NCBI GenBank assembly: GCA_029718625.1
Contig: CM056376.1
Location: 28,488,424-28,552,423, forward strand
Direction of reading: 5' to 3'
Origin: Synaphobranchus kaupii
Lineage: Eukaryota > Chordata > Actinopteri > Anguilliformes > Synaphobranchidae
DNA length: 64,000 nucleotides
Under the pieces are notes generated by a model. That model was not told the origin of the DNA and did no database searches. It saw only the letters and a list, made by a program, of their open reading frames with translations. Position 1 is the stretch's first letter; every line of letters starts with the position of its first letter. Position numbers and translations under genes: made by a program. Shown in pieces: positions 1 through 13,420 of this stretch.

Positions 1-115
1 TCACCATCATCACCATCTTCATAATAATCATCGCCATCATTGCCATTTTGTTATCACTAGCATCGCCATCATGGTTATCGCCACCACCACAAAACCTTCT
101 GATTCCTGAATTTCA

Positions 116-257
116 GTGTGTTTGTGTCTGTGTATGCGTGCGTGTGTGAATGCATGTGTTTGTGTGAGTGCGTGTGTTTGTGTATGTGTGCGTGTGTGTG
201 AGTGCGTGTGTGTGTGTGTGTGTGTGTGTGAGCGCTTGTGATTGTGTATGTGTGCGT

Positions 258-318
<61 letters not shown>

Positions 319-536
319 TGCGTGTGTTTGTGTATGTGTGCGTGTGTGTGTGTGTGTGTGAGTGCGTGTGTTTGTGTATGTGTGCGTGTGTGTGTGTGTG
401 TGTGTGTAGAATGTGTGTGCGCGACACACACTCACTTGGACACCAGAGAGAAGGGCTCGTGCAGATGTGTGTGTGTGTAGAATGTGTGTGCGAGACACAC
501 ACTCACTTGGACACCAGGGAGAAGGGCTCGGTGCAG

Positions 537-577
<41 letters not shown>

Positions 578-633
578 ATGTGTGTGTGAGACACACACTC
601 ACTTGGACACCAGGGAGAAGGGCTCGGTGCAGA

Positions 634-673
<40 letters not shown>

Positions 674-675
674 AC
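116..675. repeat. TG microsatellite with three copies of a PITPNM2 exon edge
   Basis: Long TG tracts (116-412, 541-575, 634-668) separate blocks at 431-471, 502-538 and 598-634. Each block copies the last 35 or so exon bases and the donor of the exon at 680-924. The true copy is at 675-715. On the minus strand each block reads like exon end plus GTGAGT. Confidence 0.9.
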
Positions 676-679
676 TCAC

Positions 680-924
680 TTGGACACCAGGGAGAAGGGC
701 TCTGTGCAGATGGCGGGGCAGGGTACCAGGCGGATGGCGATGCGGCCCAGCGCGGTGGGGTAGTGCACACGCATCACTGTCTCAAACGCCGTGCTGATGG
801 TGTTCACATCAGCCTGCTTACTGCTCTGGTCCCCGCATCCCGTGTCCAGGATGTTCCCCCCGTGCAGAATCAGGATGAGGACGTGGATCTTAGAGGGCTG
901 CAAGGCCTGCTGGGTAGAGCCGTC
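680..924 (-). CDS. pitpnm2: PITPNM2 exon: start of pre-DDHD conserved region
   Basis: Encodes [60 protein letters not shown] and [15 protein letters not shown], plus two bases of the next codon. The acceptor follows a C-rich tract and the donor is CCAA|gtgagt. The HGG.ILDTG and [10 protein letters not shown] blocks are diagnostic for PITPNM. The last 35 or so bases of this exon and its donor are copied three more times at 431-640. Confidence 0.94.
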
Positions 925-3900
925 CTGTAGGGGAGGGGGGGAAGGGAAGTCACGACGCTTCATTTTACAGTCCAGTCAGCTCTGCTCGGCTTTCTCAAAC
1001 ACATTCGCACGAACAGCCAGGGCCCGTAATCCTGTCACTGCTGCTGAAACATGCCTTTGGACCGAACACAACTTTCACAGCTCAATTCAGGCTCGCCGTG
1101 AGACAAGAGGAGTGCCATTGCTCATTGAGCAATAAAGCAATTTAACGGCCTCTCCAACATTAGATTCATCACTACGACACAGGAGTAAGAAGGGCTGACC
1201 GTTTCAATTTTAACTGCTGATTACATATATTTGCTTATACCACCACATCATTCTCGTATGAAGGTGCTGCTTCTTAAATTCTTCCCAAAATACCCGAGGG
1301 CAAGGATGTGGGTCTGGAGAGGGGGAAAAGGCTGGGAAGTGTTCCCATTACAGTCAGCCTTGCACCTCCACTCTTGATAAGACTGTAATGTACAGCAGAC
1401 CGGAGGCCAAACAACCATTTGACACATTTTAATAACTCTTTAATCGCCAGTAAAATCCCTGCAGATTACAGCAGAGACTGTGACAAACACCTGCAGGCAA
1501 TTAACATAAAAACATAATTAAAAGAGCATGTTATTCAGCCATTGTACGCCTCGTCATTTACCTCCAAGCAAATTTAAAAATCAATATTCATACCAAACCT
1601 TTTCTTTCATATGGACTGTACATTGTACGGTGACATGTTTCATTGGAAATTCTCTGGGGTTATACAGGAGTGTTTTTCAAACATTACTGCCATTCAAAAA
1701 GTGTCTCAGAACAGCATATCTGACCCAGGTCTGGTGAGTAGGGTTTGGTAAAGTGAGGGACGGGCTAGTCTAATCCATATTATAAACACTGGTAATGATC
1801 ACACTCAACGAACCATACAGCGCCAAGGGGGGTGGGGTGTGGGGGGTTGCCAAAACAACACACAGAATGTTATGGGTGTTGACACAAGCACCCATTCTGG
1901 CGGTAACAAAAACTGCCTAAACACATCTCCACGGCACCACACATGAAGTCAACACATTCAATTTACCTTCTTGGCGGATGCCCACATCCACAGTGATTTA
2001 CGCCGCTTATATTCTCCTCCTATATTATCCACTACAGCTGGATATTTACTCATGCACTTTTAGGCAAAGGCACAGCAGCTCTCACCATCTGGGATTTGAA
2101 CCTGCAACCTCAGAGTTGCAAAGCCCAGTATAGCACACTGTTACAAACCTAGTCCCTTACACCCAGTTCCACTCTGTTGACTCTGAATATTGCATAGTGT
2201 GCCCTCTGTAACTAACAACATATGGAGAAAAGGGCATTAAAATATACTGCTCCTACAAACCATTACCGCCAATGGGAAGGACTCCAAAACTGGCTCCATA
2301 ACATATTTATCAAGCTTCCTGTTAAATTGGCAAGCGTCTGACAGCATTCAGTTGGCCACTGATTGAGCATAATTACCACGCATCAGCAGGAAGGTGTGTG
2401 AGCAGTGACCATACTGTCTGTGTTCCACCTCAATATGTCCTTGGTTCTTTAATCCGTCAACACGTCTGTCTAATTTGTATTTCACCCATGTTAAATAACC
2501 TTAAAGCGCGCATGAGGAGCGACAGTCCTTTTGGCCAGCCTGTTTTACTAAACCATATCTAACACTTCCAGCAATCTACAGCAACCACAGAACCCATTTA
2601 CAAACAAATCATACACTGTCAAGCAGATTACACAAATACTGTATTACAAACTGAAACACACACAGGTACACACACACACACACACACAATGTGCAGTTTC
2701 CAAGTGACTGCACATTTTCACAGGTTACAGGGCTCTACAGTGGAACTATGGGATGGCTCACACTTAGGGACACTAATGGGTTAGTACTGGGTCTAGGGAG
2801 GAGGGGGGGGGGGGGGTCTCTATTGCGGCTCCGGCCCACGATGCACTTGGGCCGTGTGTTTACTTACTGCCGAGGGGCTGGTTACCATGACGCAGGGAAT
2901 GGCGGCGCTACCGGCGGGGCAGCTAGCGTAGCCGCTCATCTGAACACAGAAGGACAGACAGGCTGTGGGAGGAGCCTCCACACCTCTGCACCTATCCCTA
3001 CACACCTGGGCCCCACCCTCTGCCCCACCCTCCTGCCACCACCCCCCCCCAAAAAAATACCACCTCCTCAGTTTGGCTTTGTGAAAGCAGAATCAGGGTG
3101 CTGTTCCAGTGTTGTAGCGACTGGATGCCGTTCTAAGTGTACTTCCTCTGAAACAGGAAGTTACTGAGTGCACACGCCATTCTGACCATCGCAATCCTGA
3201 CCGTGCTTACTGTGAGACAAACCAATGAAATCACCGTATCGGCGGCTGCAGCTTTCTATTTATATCTCAGTTCACGTCTCACGCACTTTCGCCAATACGA
3301 ATAACTTTTCAGCACAATATAACAATCGGGAGGCCTGGTATATTTAGGATTTTATCAGTAAGATTTTTTTTCAAATGTTGGATTTTTATCAAACTTGACA
3401 CATAACGACTATTAACAAAAAATGTACTCCATGCAAGCCTGCTTAGAGGCCCATATTGGCGCTAATAAACCCGTGTTGGCCCTTTAACGGAGGTACATAC
3501 CTCCTGAAGACTCTCCCCGCTCTCAGCCACTGCGTACTCTCCAGCCGATTCCTGGTACAGCTCTCCTGAAAACACAAACAGAAGGTTCCGTCCTATTCCA
3601 TCCTGCTCGGAACATTCAGGAGGTTTCCCTGCCCACTGGAACTATGAGTCGGAACCCATTGGTGTGTCACTACAGGTGTTGGGGTGGGTCGTGAGGTACC
3701 TTCCATTGATACTCACACCAGTCAAATTAAACACTGCACTTGCTGTGCCTGTGAACCTTATTCTTAGTTTCCATGTTTGAGAACATAGAACCTTAGGATA
3801 AATAATGACAAGAACAGGCCATTCAGCCCATGTAGGCTCGTCATTTATTTTATCGGGGGGGGGTTTCATTTCCCTTCCTTTTTTAATTTTTAAAATTAAC

Positions 3901-5734
3901 ATGCAACATTCAAGACATCACAATAAATTACACCGCATACAAAAATTCACACAACAGAAAGGAAATCACAAGACATTGAAAATGAAGGAGAAACATGCGT
4001 TCCCGGGTTGTTGGGCGGGCAAATGTTCAGGTTTTGTTTTCTCTCTCTTCCTTGGGATGGAGGGGGGTGGACTAGATGATCAGTTCTTTCCAATGGTCCA
4101 CCCCCCATTTCTCTCTCGCCAGACGCTTGTCCTTTACAAAATCCACCATAACACCGTCCTGGCTCATCATTTACTTACAGATTAGAGAGTATCCAGCACT
4201 GCTCAAGCCTGGACTCGATCAACCCAGAAAGTACCTCTACTGCATGACCTGGCAAGCAGTTCCACGCACGGTCTACTCTCTGTGTAAAAAAATACTTCCT
4301 GAAATTAGTTTTAAAGCAGGTTTCAAGTGCCTGTCCAAAACACACCTTGGGCCTCTTCTGTGTCCGCTGCCTCGATCTTATCCATCAGGTCGTTGGAGCT
4401 CCATTTGGTGATCTCCTTGGGAAAGACCTCCTCGTTATCAGAGAGATCCTCTGTTAGGGGGAGAAGAGGGAGAGAGAACCAGACCTGTCACTCACTAGCG
4501 AGGGGGGCGGGGCTTCTGCTTAAGCTCCTGCCATTGCGAAAGGATGTCATTTTGCATTTCAGTGTTTTTGTGTGATGGTCGTGTACCTGAAAGCTCTCCT
4601 AAATCTAATCTAATTCCTCGGCCACACCTTACAAATCACAACACTCAAGGTTGCAGCTGGAGATAATATATCTGTGCCAGCCCAAGGTCAAGCTGTTTTT
4701 TTCATGATTGGTTTTACTGCTGCCCTGATTACGAGAAAGATAGGGGGCCAAGACCAGGTTCAGGACTTCAGAATCCTCTGTTGTTGTGACCCCTCCAAGG
4801 GGCGGTTCTGAGATCCACCAATCCCTGCGCTGCTACCCAGAAAACAGCAGGTCTAACGGCCAGCTCAGGAATTTATAGGCCCCCAGCCCTGAACCTGTAG
4901 TTACAGGTAGGAAGTCCACCTTGGTTTGCTCAGCTTCACATAAAATCAAATCAATCGATCTTCTGTACAGTGCCATGTACAAACAGGCTGTCATTCCGTC
5001 CTTCATAAGGGACATTTTTCAGAGGGAATTTTAAAAAAAACGGAAAAAAGCACCAATTTCTGGAAAAACCAACCTCCCTGAACCCTTAAAAGGTGTTCCA
5101 TCTGAGGAACTGGAAATGGGGGGGGGGGGGGGGGGGGTTTGAAAAGATTACTGGCTCCGCAGTACAATGTTCTTTTACCAGCAGTTTTGGAAAATAGGGA
5201 CAGCCTTTTCAGCCTTACACGAAAGAGCCCTCAGTGCCAAGATCAATCACATAATTAGATGTGAGGAGGGGCCAAAAATAGGGACTGCCCTCTGTCATGA
5301 TTGACAGAAAACATTAGCAAAGACCTTCTAGAGCACAGCTGAAAAGCACTGAGCACTTCAGCCGCAGAAGAGTACCCTTCAGAACAGAGACGGTATGGTA
5401 AGCATAGTCCCCACACAAAACGTTTCCAGAAAGTTAGATTCCCATCTGTGATAACGTTGTGATGAGAACGTTACCAAAACTATTTCGTCCAAAACATTTA
5501 GTGGTTCCAAGCAAGTTCAGTGAAATTCACAGAAAGATGCTCCACACATGATTCATATAAATCTTCTGCCAGCATCCCGATGGTTATTATTGTGCCATGA
5601 ATAATCATCATCGAGAATGTGTGAAAACGAACATATTTAAATAGCGCAGTTAACGTTTAACATTGCCAACATTCCTGTTAAAATGAAAGCCAATGACCCT
5701 CCACAGTCCAATTTCTTTTCTAAGCACAACAAAA

Positions 5735-5813
<79 letters not shown>

Positions 5814-8800
5814 CCGTTTCTGTTTTCTTAAAGGGAAAAGCTCAGGGGACACACAGGAATCTGGAAAAATGGACAGGCCTGGAACTTTTCTAAGAGACAA
5901 AAATTGTTAGCGGGGGTCAGTAGGTGGCTGTCTCCTATCCAGCTGTGTTGATGTAATGGACTTGGGTTTGAGCCAGGAGGACCGGATGACACTGGTCCAA
6001 CACCAGTGCTTGTTTTCCTGTGCTTTCCGTGGTCCGGGACATTACTGGACCACAACGGCTACCACACAGGATGGCTGCCATAGTCTGTGGATTTTTACCC
6101 CTGATGCGAATTGAGAGGTGCATACGCTTCTGATTACGCATCTGCTTGTATACCGTTTGTGTAATTCTCTGGCTGAGTAAGAACATATAAGAGGTGTTTA
6201 ACCCTTTAAGGTGTAAGAGCAAAAATATGTCCAATGCTGACGTAACAATCACTAATGGAGTTCTAGAACACTGACTTTCCAAAAAAACCTACTCTTCAAA
6301 TCACTATTCACCGTTACACTCCATTTTATGCTACCCCTGGTACTGTGTTATAGATGTCAATTTTTTTTTTACCCACATGCGCCTTTTATTTTTCTTATAT
6401 ACACAATAAAATGTTGTGAGTCTAGTGAAAGCTGAGATTAATTAGATATAAGGAGATGGTATAAGGAGAAGCAGCTGACAAGCATGAAACATCGTTTATT
6501 TGTATAAAAGAAGACAAGCTGTAAAACTGGCTGTGAACTACTAAAAAAAAAAAAAAAAACTTAATATTTTAAAGGCTTAAACATTTCACACAAACCACAG
6601 ATTTTCCACCATCTACTTTATGTGATGGCAAAATATGTACAGGAAGAGTGAAGTTATTGGATAATTTAAAATAATGTTGTGATATGAAGTGTGAAAATAT
6701 GACATTTTTTAAAAATAAATGATTTCAGTCACTGGACTGTTTCTGTCTCATCACACACCAGCGCCCCCTCTGGACGATTATACACCCACAGTCTGCTTGC
6801 ACAAGCTACACATGAAGTGCCCTCCTCATCACTGTCTGTTGAACTCAATTGGTGAACTATTGGCTGTAATGAGGTCACAGCTAACATCACATCTGATTTG
6901 ACAGAGGGGGGGATTGCAGCATTGAGCTCAAACGCACAAACCAGGCAGAAAGCAGAGGCAATAGAAGGGCTACAACATGGCAGGACCCCGAGCGAGGCGG
7001 CGGCGTTACCGTGCGCGTCGAAGAACTCCTCGTCCGTGCTGTCCTCCGAGTCGCGGGCGATACTCTGCATCCTCCATTCTGAGATACTATGGCGGGAGGG
7101 GCTTCCTGGAACAGCCACACATGAGAGGCTACGATGAACTGTCAATCACTGACTTCTCTCGACCAATTAAAACACTTTGCTCTCTACAGCAGAACTCACT
7201 GATTGGTTCAAATCCGGGAGTCGCAGGTAACACAGAGTAGTTCCGCCTACTTTTTGATTATTCATTCTTCCATCATTTAACTACAGTGTGACTATGTTGA
7301 CGCCACGCCCACACTTCTTCCCAAAGAGATGCAAGCACAGATTCTTCAAACCAACCAGATGCTCAACTCCTCCATTTTAAACATTCAAAGCTGTGCCTCT
7401 GTACTGCTGAAGCCAAAACATTCCAATCTCATGTCCCTCCTGAATATTTACTAAGGGGGCATGGCTAAATGACAATAGTGTGGGCAGTGGATGTTCTGCA
7501 CTGTAAAATAACACCAGAATCTCCTGTTACCCACTGGAGCCTCCAGTATATTTAAGAAGCAGAGAGGACGGAAGTAACTCAGGAGCTGAGTATCCAGTGA
7601 GTCTATCAGCTCAGCTCAATCAGAGACACAGCAAGAGGCTTCATCTAAAAAAGAAAACCCTGGAAAAGCTTGTCCCTTCTAAGAGACTGGAAAATAAAAT
7701 GAAACACCACACAGGGTCAACATCCGCAGGTCCTCAAAGGCAGCCAAGGACAGCAAAATAAAACTAAAAGTTAAAAGGGACAGACACTTTTATAACACCC
7801 TGCAAATTACTGCGACAGTGTTTAAAACACATGCCTCCATGGAGGAGATAAATCAGTCCTCTTAACTCCTCTTAACTCCTGTGATTAAGAAATTATCTAC
7901 AGTTGGACACGTGTAAAGGCACCAGACTTGGGCCAGACCTATATTTTAAAACTTTAGATTCCAGTAAAATTAGAAAATTCTCCTCTGCAGATCCCTAAGG
8001 ATTGTAAACAAAGCATGGTGACTAACCGAAAAGTATAATCACGTGAATGTAAGCATTCAGTTCTGCACATTGTTGAAAATGGACTTTAACTGTTTTCTAA
8101 AGGGTTAAAGCACTTTCAAATAATTATTATTTGACCCAGATCTGACAGCCAAATAGGGCACAAAATACCCAAGTGAAAAAAAGTGTGGTGGTTTGTTTTT
8201 CTCCCGCCTCTGCCAAAAAAAAGGACCCCTCACTAGTCCCCTGCTGGCAGCAGGAGAGGGTGAGATTTCACACCCCACCCCCTCGGCCCGCCACCTCACT
8301 GCTAAAGTGGGAGATGGGAAGTAGGCCATAGGCCCGGCCGTGTACAGCAGTCTCCTACAGCAACACTGCTCAGGGTGGAGAGAGGAACAGAAGGAGGGGG
8401 GAGGGAGCAAATGAGAGAGGGAGGGAAAGAGAGAGGGAGGGAAGGTGAGAAGGAGGAACAGAGAAGGAGGGGAGAGGAAAAAAGGAGGGAAAGAGAGGGA
8501 GGGAGGGGTGCTCATACTTCATGAGAGACAGGTTCACAGCTGTGTCTCTGGCCCGGGGGGGCTGGTTCTCCCTTACCCCTGTGACATCAGAGCTGTTTCT
8601 AAAAATAGTGTGTGTGTGCGTATGTGTGCTGTCCACATGCGTGTACATGTGTGTGGTGTATGCGTTTGTGTGTGTGTATGTGTGCGTGTGTGTGTGCTTG
8701 CAGCTTGCCATCTGTCTGACAGGCGAGTGAGTGGCTTGGGGAAAAGCTGTCAATCAGCAGGTTTTAATCAGAATGAATGAACACTCTGTTCTTAATGTAT

Positions 8801-9168
8801 GACCCTGGGCCTAGAGGTCATTCACAGAGCACTGCTGAACCCTGCCGTGCCTGGAGTATGGAGTATCCCACAATCCCGTTCTACACACACTGCTGCCCAG
8901 TCAACAATATAACATCCGCACAATATACGACAAGCATCTCTATACACACACACACACACACCTACACACACAGTATAAATATACTATACTATATCAAATC
9001 CTCCTCTACAGTCCTACACCAATACACACACACATAAAAAGTAACATGGTGTACATCACAAAATCCAGTATAAGCAGTACAGTATAAACACACATCTACA
9101 CACACACACACACACACACACAAAGCGTTACATGGTGTAACAATATATCAAATCCTCATCTACAGTCC

Positions 9169-9206
<38 letters not shown>

Positions 9207-9267
9207 GCGTTACATGGTCTACATCACAAACTCCAGTGTAAGCAGTACAGTATAAACAGACACCTAC

Positions 9268-9364
<97 letters not shown>

Positions 9365-12300
9365 GAGTAACATGGTCTACATCACAAACTCCCTATTTAC
9401 AGTATAAACACACACAAAGGCCTGTTTACATTTCAAACCTCCTTTATCAACACTGAGACAAAGAAACACACCCCACCCTGACTGCTACAGCACAGAGCAG
9501 AGCGGGTAAAGCAGGGGTGCTGTGGGTTCTAACCCGGTAAGGACTGAGACAGCACAGCCGGGACTTACCGCCTCTCTTGGACGAGCGCGAAGACCTGGAG
9601 GACGTGGACCACTGCTTGGTGAGGACGCCGCGAGCCTGCAGCGAGTCCGCTGCTCCACCGGGGGGCGCCTCCTCCGCCTCGATGGAGCTGATGGCCTCCT
9701 TCACTTCCTGGTCCTTGTCCGGGGTGGTGGGGGCGGCGCCGTTGGGCTCGCCCCCCTCCTCTGCGCAGCTGAACTGCGCCATTTTCTGCGCCAGCATCAG
9801 CTGTGTCTCCAGCTCCAGCTGCCGAATGTCCTCCATGGTGAGCCCGTACCACTCGTCCTGCCAACACCAGGCCTGTCTGTGCGCTCGGACCATCACCTTC
9901 CGCAGCCCTGGGGGGGAGCAGGGAGGTGTTAAACACTACCTGTGCGCTCGGACCATCACCTTCCGCAGCCCTGGGGGGGAGCAGGGAGGTGTTAAACACT
10001 ACCTGTGCGCTCGGACCATCACCTTCCGCATCCCTGGGGGGGAGCAGGGAGGTGTTAAACACTACCTGTGCGCTCGGACCATCACCTTCCGCATCCCTGG
10101 GGGGGAGCAGGGAGGTGTTAAACACTACCTGTGCGCTCGGACCATCACCTTCCGCATCCCTGGGGGGGAGCAGGGAGGTGTTAAACACTACCTGTGCGCT
10201 CGGACCATCACCTTCCGCATCCCTGGGGGGGAGCAGGGAGGTGTTAAACACTACCTGTGCGCTCGGACCATCACCTTCCGCATCCCTGGGGGGGGAGCAG
10301 GGAGGTGTTAAACACTACCTGTGCGCTCGGACCATCACCTTCCGCATCCCTGGGGGGGAGCAGGGAGGTGTTAAACACTACCTGTGCGCTCGGACCATCA
10401 CCTTCCGCATCCCTGGGGGGGAGCAGGGAGGTGTTAAACACTACCTGTGTGCTCGGACCATCACCTTCCGCATCCCTGGGGGGGAGCAGGGAGGTGTTAA
10501 ACACTACCTGTGCGCTCGGACCATTACCAGTCTGGAAGTTGTTTAAGTGCATTCTAAACGTAAGTAAGGCACTGTCCACCCGGTACCTGTACCTGTGCCA
10601 AAAAGAGCCCCCTCTTCTACTCACCACTGTCAAAAACTAGATGAACATACAGCATGTCCCAAACAGAACACAGCAGAACATCGCCTGCATGCTGAGGCAG
10701 CGCTGGGGCTTTGGGTCAGCTCCATTTAAATAAAGAGTCCATTTAGAAAATTAACTGCAATTGCCAAAAAAAAGTTGCAAACTTTCCAATTACCAAATTG
10801 AATTTCTATTAATTTCCTGTTTTGGATGAAATGAAAGGGCATTGACCCCCCCCCCCCGCCCCCACCACCCGCCTCCCCCCTGCCAAAACGCCCCCACCCC
10901 CCCTGATTAAGACAGGGTAGTCCCTGTGTCTCTGGCAGGATGTCTGGGCCCAGTGCTGGGGAGGGGGGGGTGCGGGGGTGGAGAGAGGACCAGCATTTGA
11001 ACCCTGAGAGGGGGGGGAGGGTCAGCACCCCCCCAAACACTGGTAGGCTAAATGCCACTCCAGCCCGGGAAGCCCGGGGAGCACAGAGGAAGAGGACGAG
11101 GAAGAGGGCCTCGCTCTGTCATTAGCCTTGACAGCTGATTCGTGGGGCCGGCACAGCCATGACACTAATGGCCGACTGGGGCCAGAGGCCTAAGATTACT
11201 TCTGACTGCTGCTCCACCGACCACACCCCCTTCCCCCTGCCCAATCACCCCCCAAACACCTCCACCCCCTCCCCTCCAGAGCCGTTAGATTTCAGAGGAG
11301 CAAACCCGTGGAGCCTCAGGGCATGGGAAGGTTGTAACAGAGCAGTTGCAGGTTTGATTCCCGGGGGGGGGGGGGGGGGGGGGGGGGCAGTGCCATTGTA
11401 ACCTTGAGCAAAGGTGAATGACCTGAATTGCTTCTCTAAGGACTGCTGGGTAGAAACAGCAGGCTTTGTAAGTCAGAATGGACAAGAGCATCTGTTAAAT
11501 GTTTAAAATGTAAATTGTAAAATCAACGCGCCAAGCAGCGCAGATTCTCAGAGGCTGGAAATGCCTCAGCTGCTAAACAAATAAACAAAAAAGAAATCAG
11601 AATCAGAGCCCATTAACTAACACTCTGTCATCACATTCAAATTTACTAGATTGTTACACTGGAAAAATGAAGTGGTGTCAAGTGGGGCAAACTGGACTGC
11701 AAAAAAAAATCTGTGAGTAAACAGCAACTCTCCTGCTTACCCCCAAAAAATGAAAGCGGTATTAACGGGATTTCATTTCGAGTGGGTTAATGACTACGGA
11801 AATGAAGGGGGCTTTTTTTGGGTGGCTCCGCCCAGTTCTTTCTCGCACCCCCCCCCCCCCACCCCCATCCGCTAGAACACCTGCTATTCGCCCACACAGA
11901 GGAAGGGGGGGGGGGGGGGGTGCAGGGTGCTAGTCGCCCCAGCCCATAACCACACAGCAGTTCATCCGCGAGCAAACCCCCGAAGCGTGTTATTAGTGTC
12001 AGCCTGCGTTTATGTAAGCGCTCCAAAAACGGACTTCTCTGGCGCATCGATCCTGACGTTCAGAGGTGGGAGGTGGGCGGGGGAGCGATCGGGCACCGTG
12101 AGCGGGCGTGCTGAGGAGAAGCCAGGGACGGATTTAGAACCCGCAGCGTTCTCCGAAGTTTGGAAAGAAAAACTGAGAAAGCCTGCCCAATTCACTGAGC
12201 ATGACTAACGCTGAGTTTGCACTGAGTTTGAAACATCACTAACTCTGAGTTCTCCTTGCTGTAGTCTGCACTGTTAAAGTGTCAAAAGGCAAGAGAACAC

Positions 12301-12821
12301 CTTACAGCTCACCTTCTCTGAGGCCCCTTTGATATTATTGATATTATATATACACAAATCAAATGGCAGATGTTTATCTCATCTGGACAAATACTGAAGC
12401 GAGGCATTGGTCACTTCAATGGATCGGTCCTTCAGAACAACGCTAAAAGATGCACCAGACTCTGGAGATCCAGCAGAACCACCCTCTGACCTCTCCACTT
12501 CCTGTCTACAAAAGCAGTTCCTGTTGCTATGTCACAGCACATGTCCTTAACCAATGTCCATAACCACTGTAATGGTTGTGAATGTAACTGTAATTGTAAG
12601 TTGCTCTGGATAATGAAAATGTATTAATTTTCAGAAGATGCACAATACTGGAATATTTCTGCTTCAAAGGTTGGGGGGAGAAACTTTAAATGCAGGTGTA
12701 GAGCTGAGTAGCTGTGATGCTGCAGGGCCACTTACCGACACCGCTCCAGGGGTCACAAAGGTGTGTGTGTGTGTGTGTGCGCAAGTGCGAGTGTGCGTGT
12801 GTGTGTGTGTATACACGCGAA

Positions 12822-12853
<32 letters not shown>

Positions 12854-12910
12854 AGTGCGAGTGTTTGTGTGTGTGCGTGCGTGTGTGTGCGAATGTGTGT
12901 GTGTGCGCAG

Positions 12911-12955
<45 letters not shown>

Positions 12956-12990
12956 TGTGCGCGAGTGCGAGTGTTTGTGTGTGTGCGTGC

Positions 12991-13029
<39 letters not shown>

Positions 13030-13200
13030 TGTGCGCGAGTGCGAGTGTTTGTGTGTGTGCGTGCGTATGTGTGTGTGTGTGTGTGTGTGTGTGCGAATGT
13101 GTGTGTGTGCGCAGGTGCGTGTGTGTGTGTGTGTGCGCGCGCAAATGTGTGTGTGTGTATGTGTGTGTGCGCGAGTGCGAGTGTTTGTGTGTGTGCGTGC

Positions 13201-13247
<47 letters not shown>

Positions 13248-13340
13248 AATGTGTGTGTGTGTGTGTGTGTGCGCGAGTGCGAGTGTTTGTGTGTGTGCGT
13301 GCGTATGTGTGTGTGTGTGCGAATGTGTGTGTGTGCGCAG

Positions 13341-13377
<37 letters not shown>

Positions 13378-13378
13378 A

Positions 13379-13420
<42 letters not shown>

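Noticed and set aside
5637..5900. Poly-Asn or poly-Tyr proteins
   Set aside because: Translations of the AAT microsatellite.
9877..10528. CRISPR-like direct repeats
   Set aside because: The whole 63-bp unit is repeated, with no variable spacer; it derives from an exon edge.
9565..10640. Repeat protein with 21-residue units ([15 protein letters not shown])
   Set aside because: Produced by the 63-bp unit being a multiple of three. The frame differs from the true exon frame.
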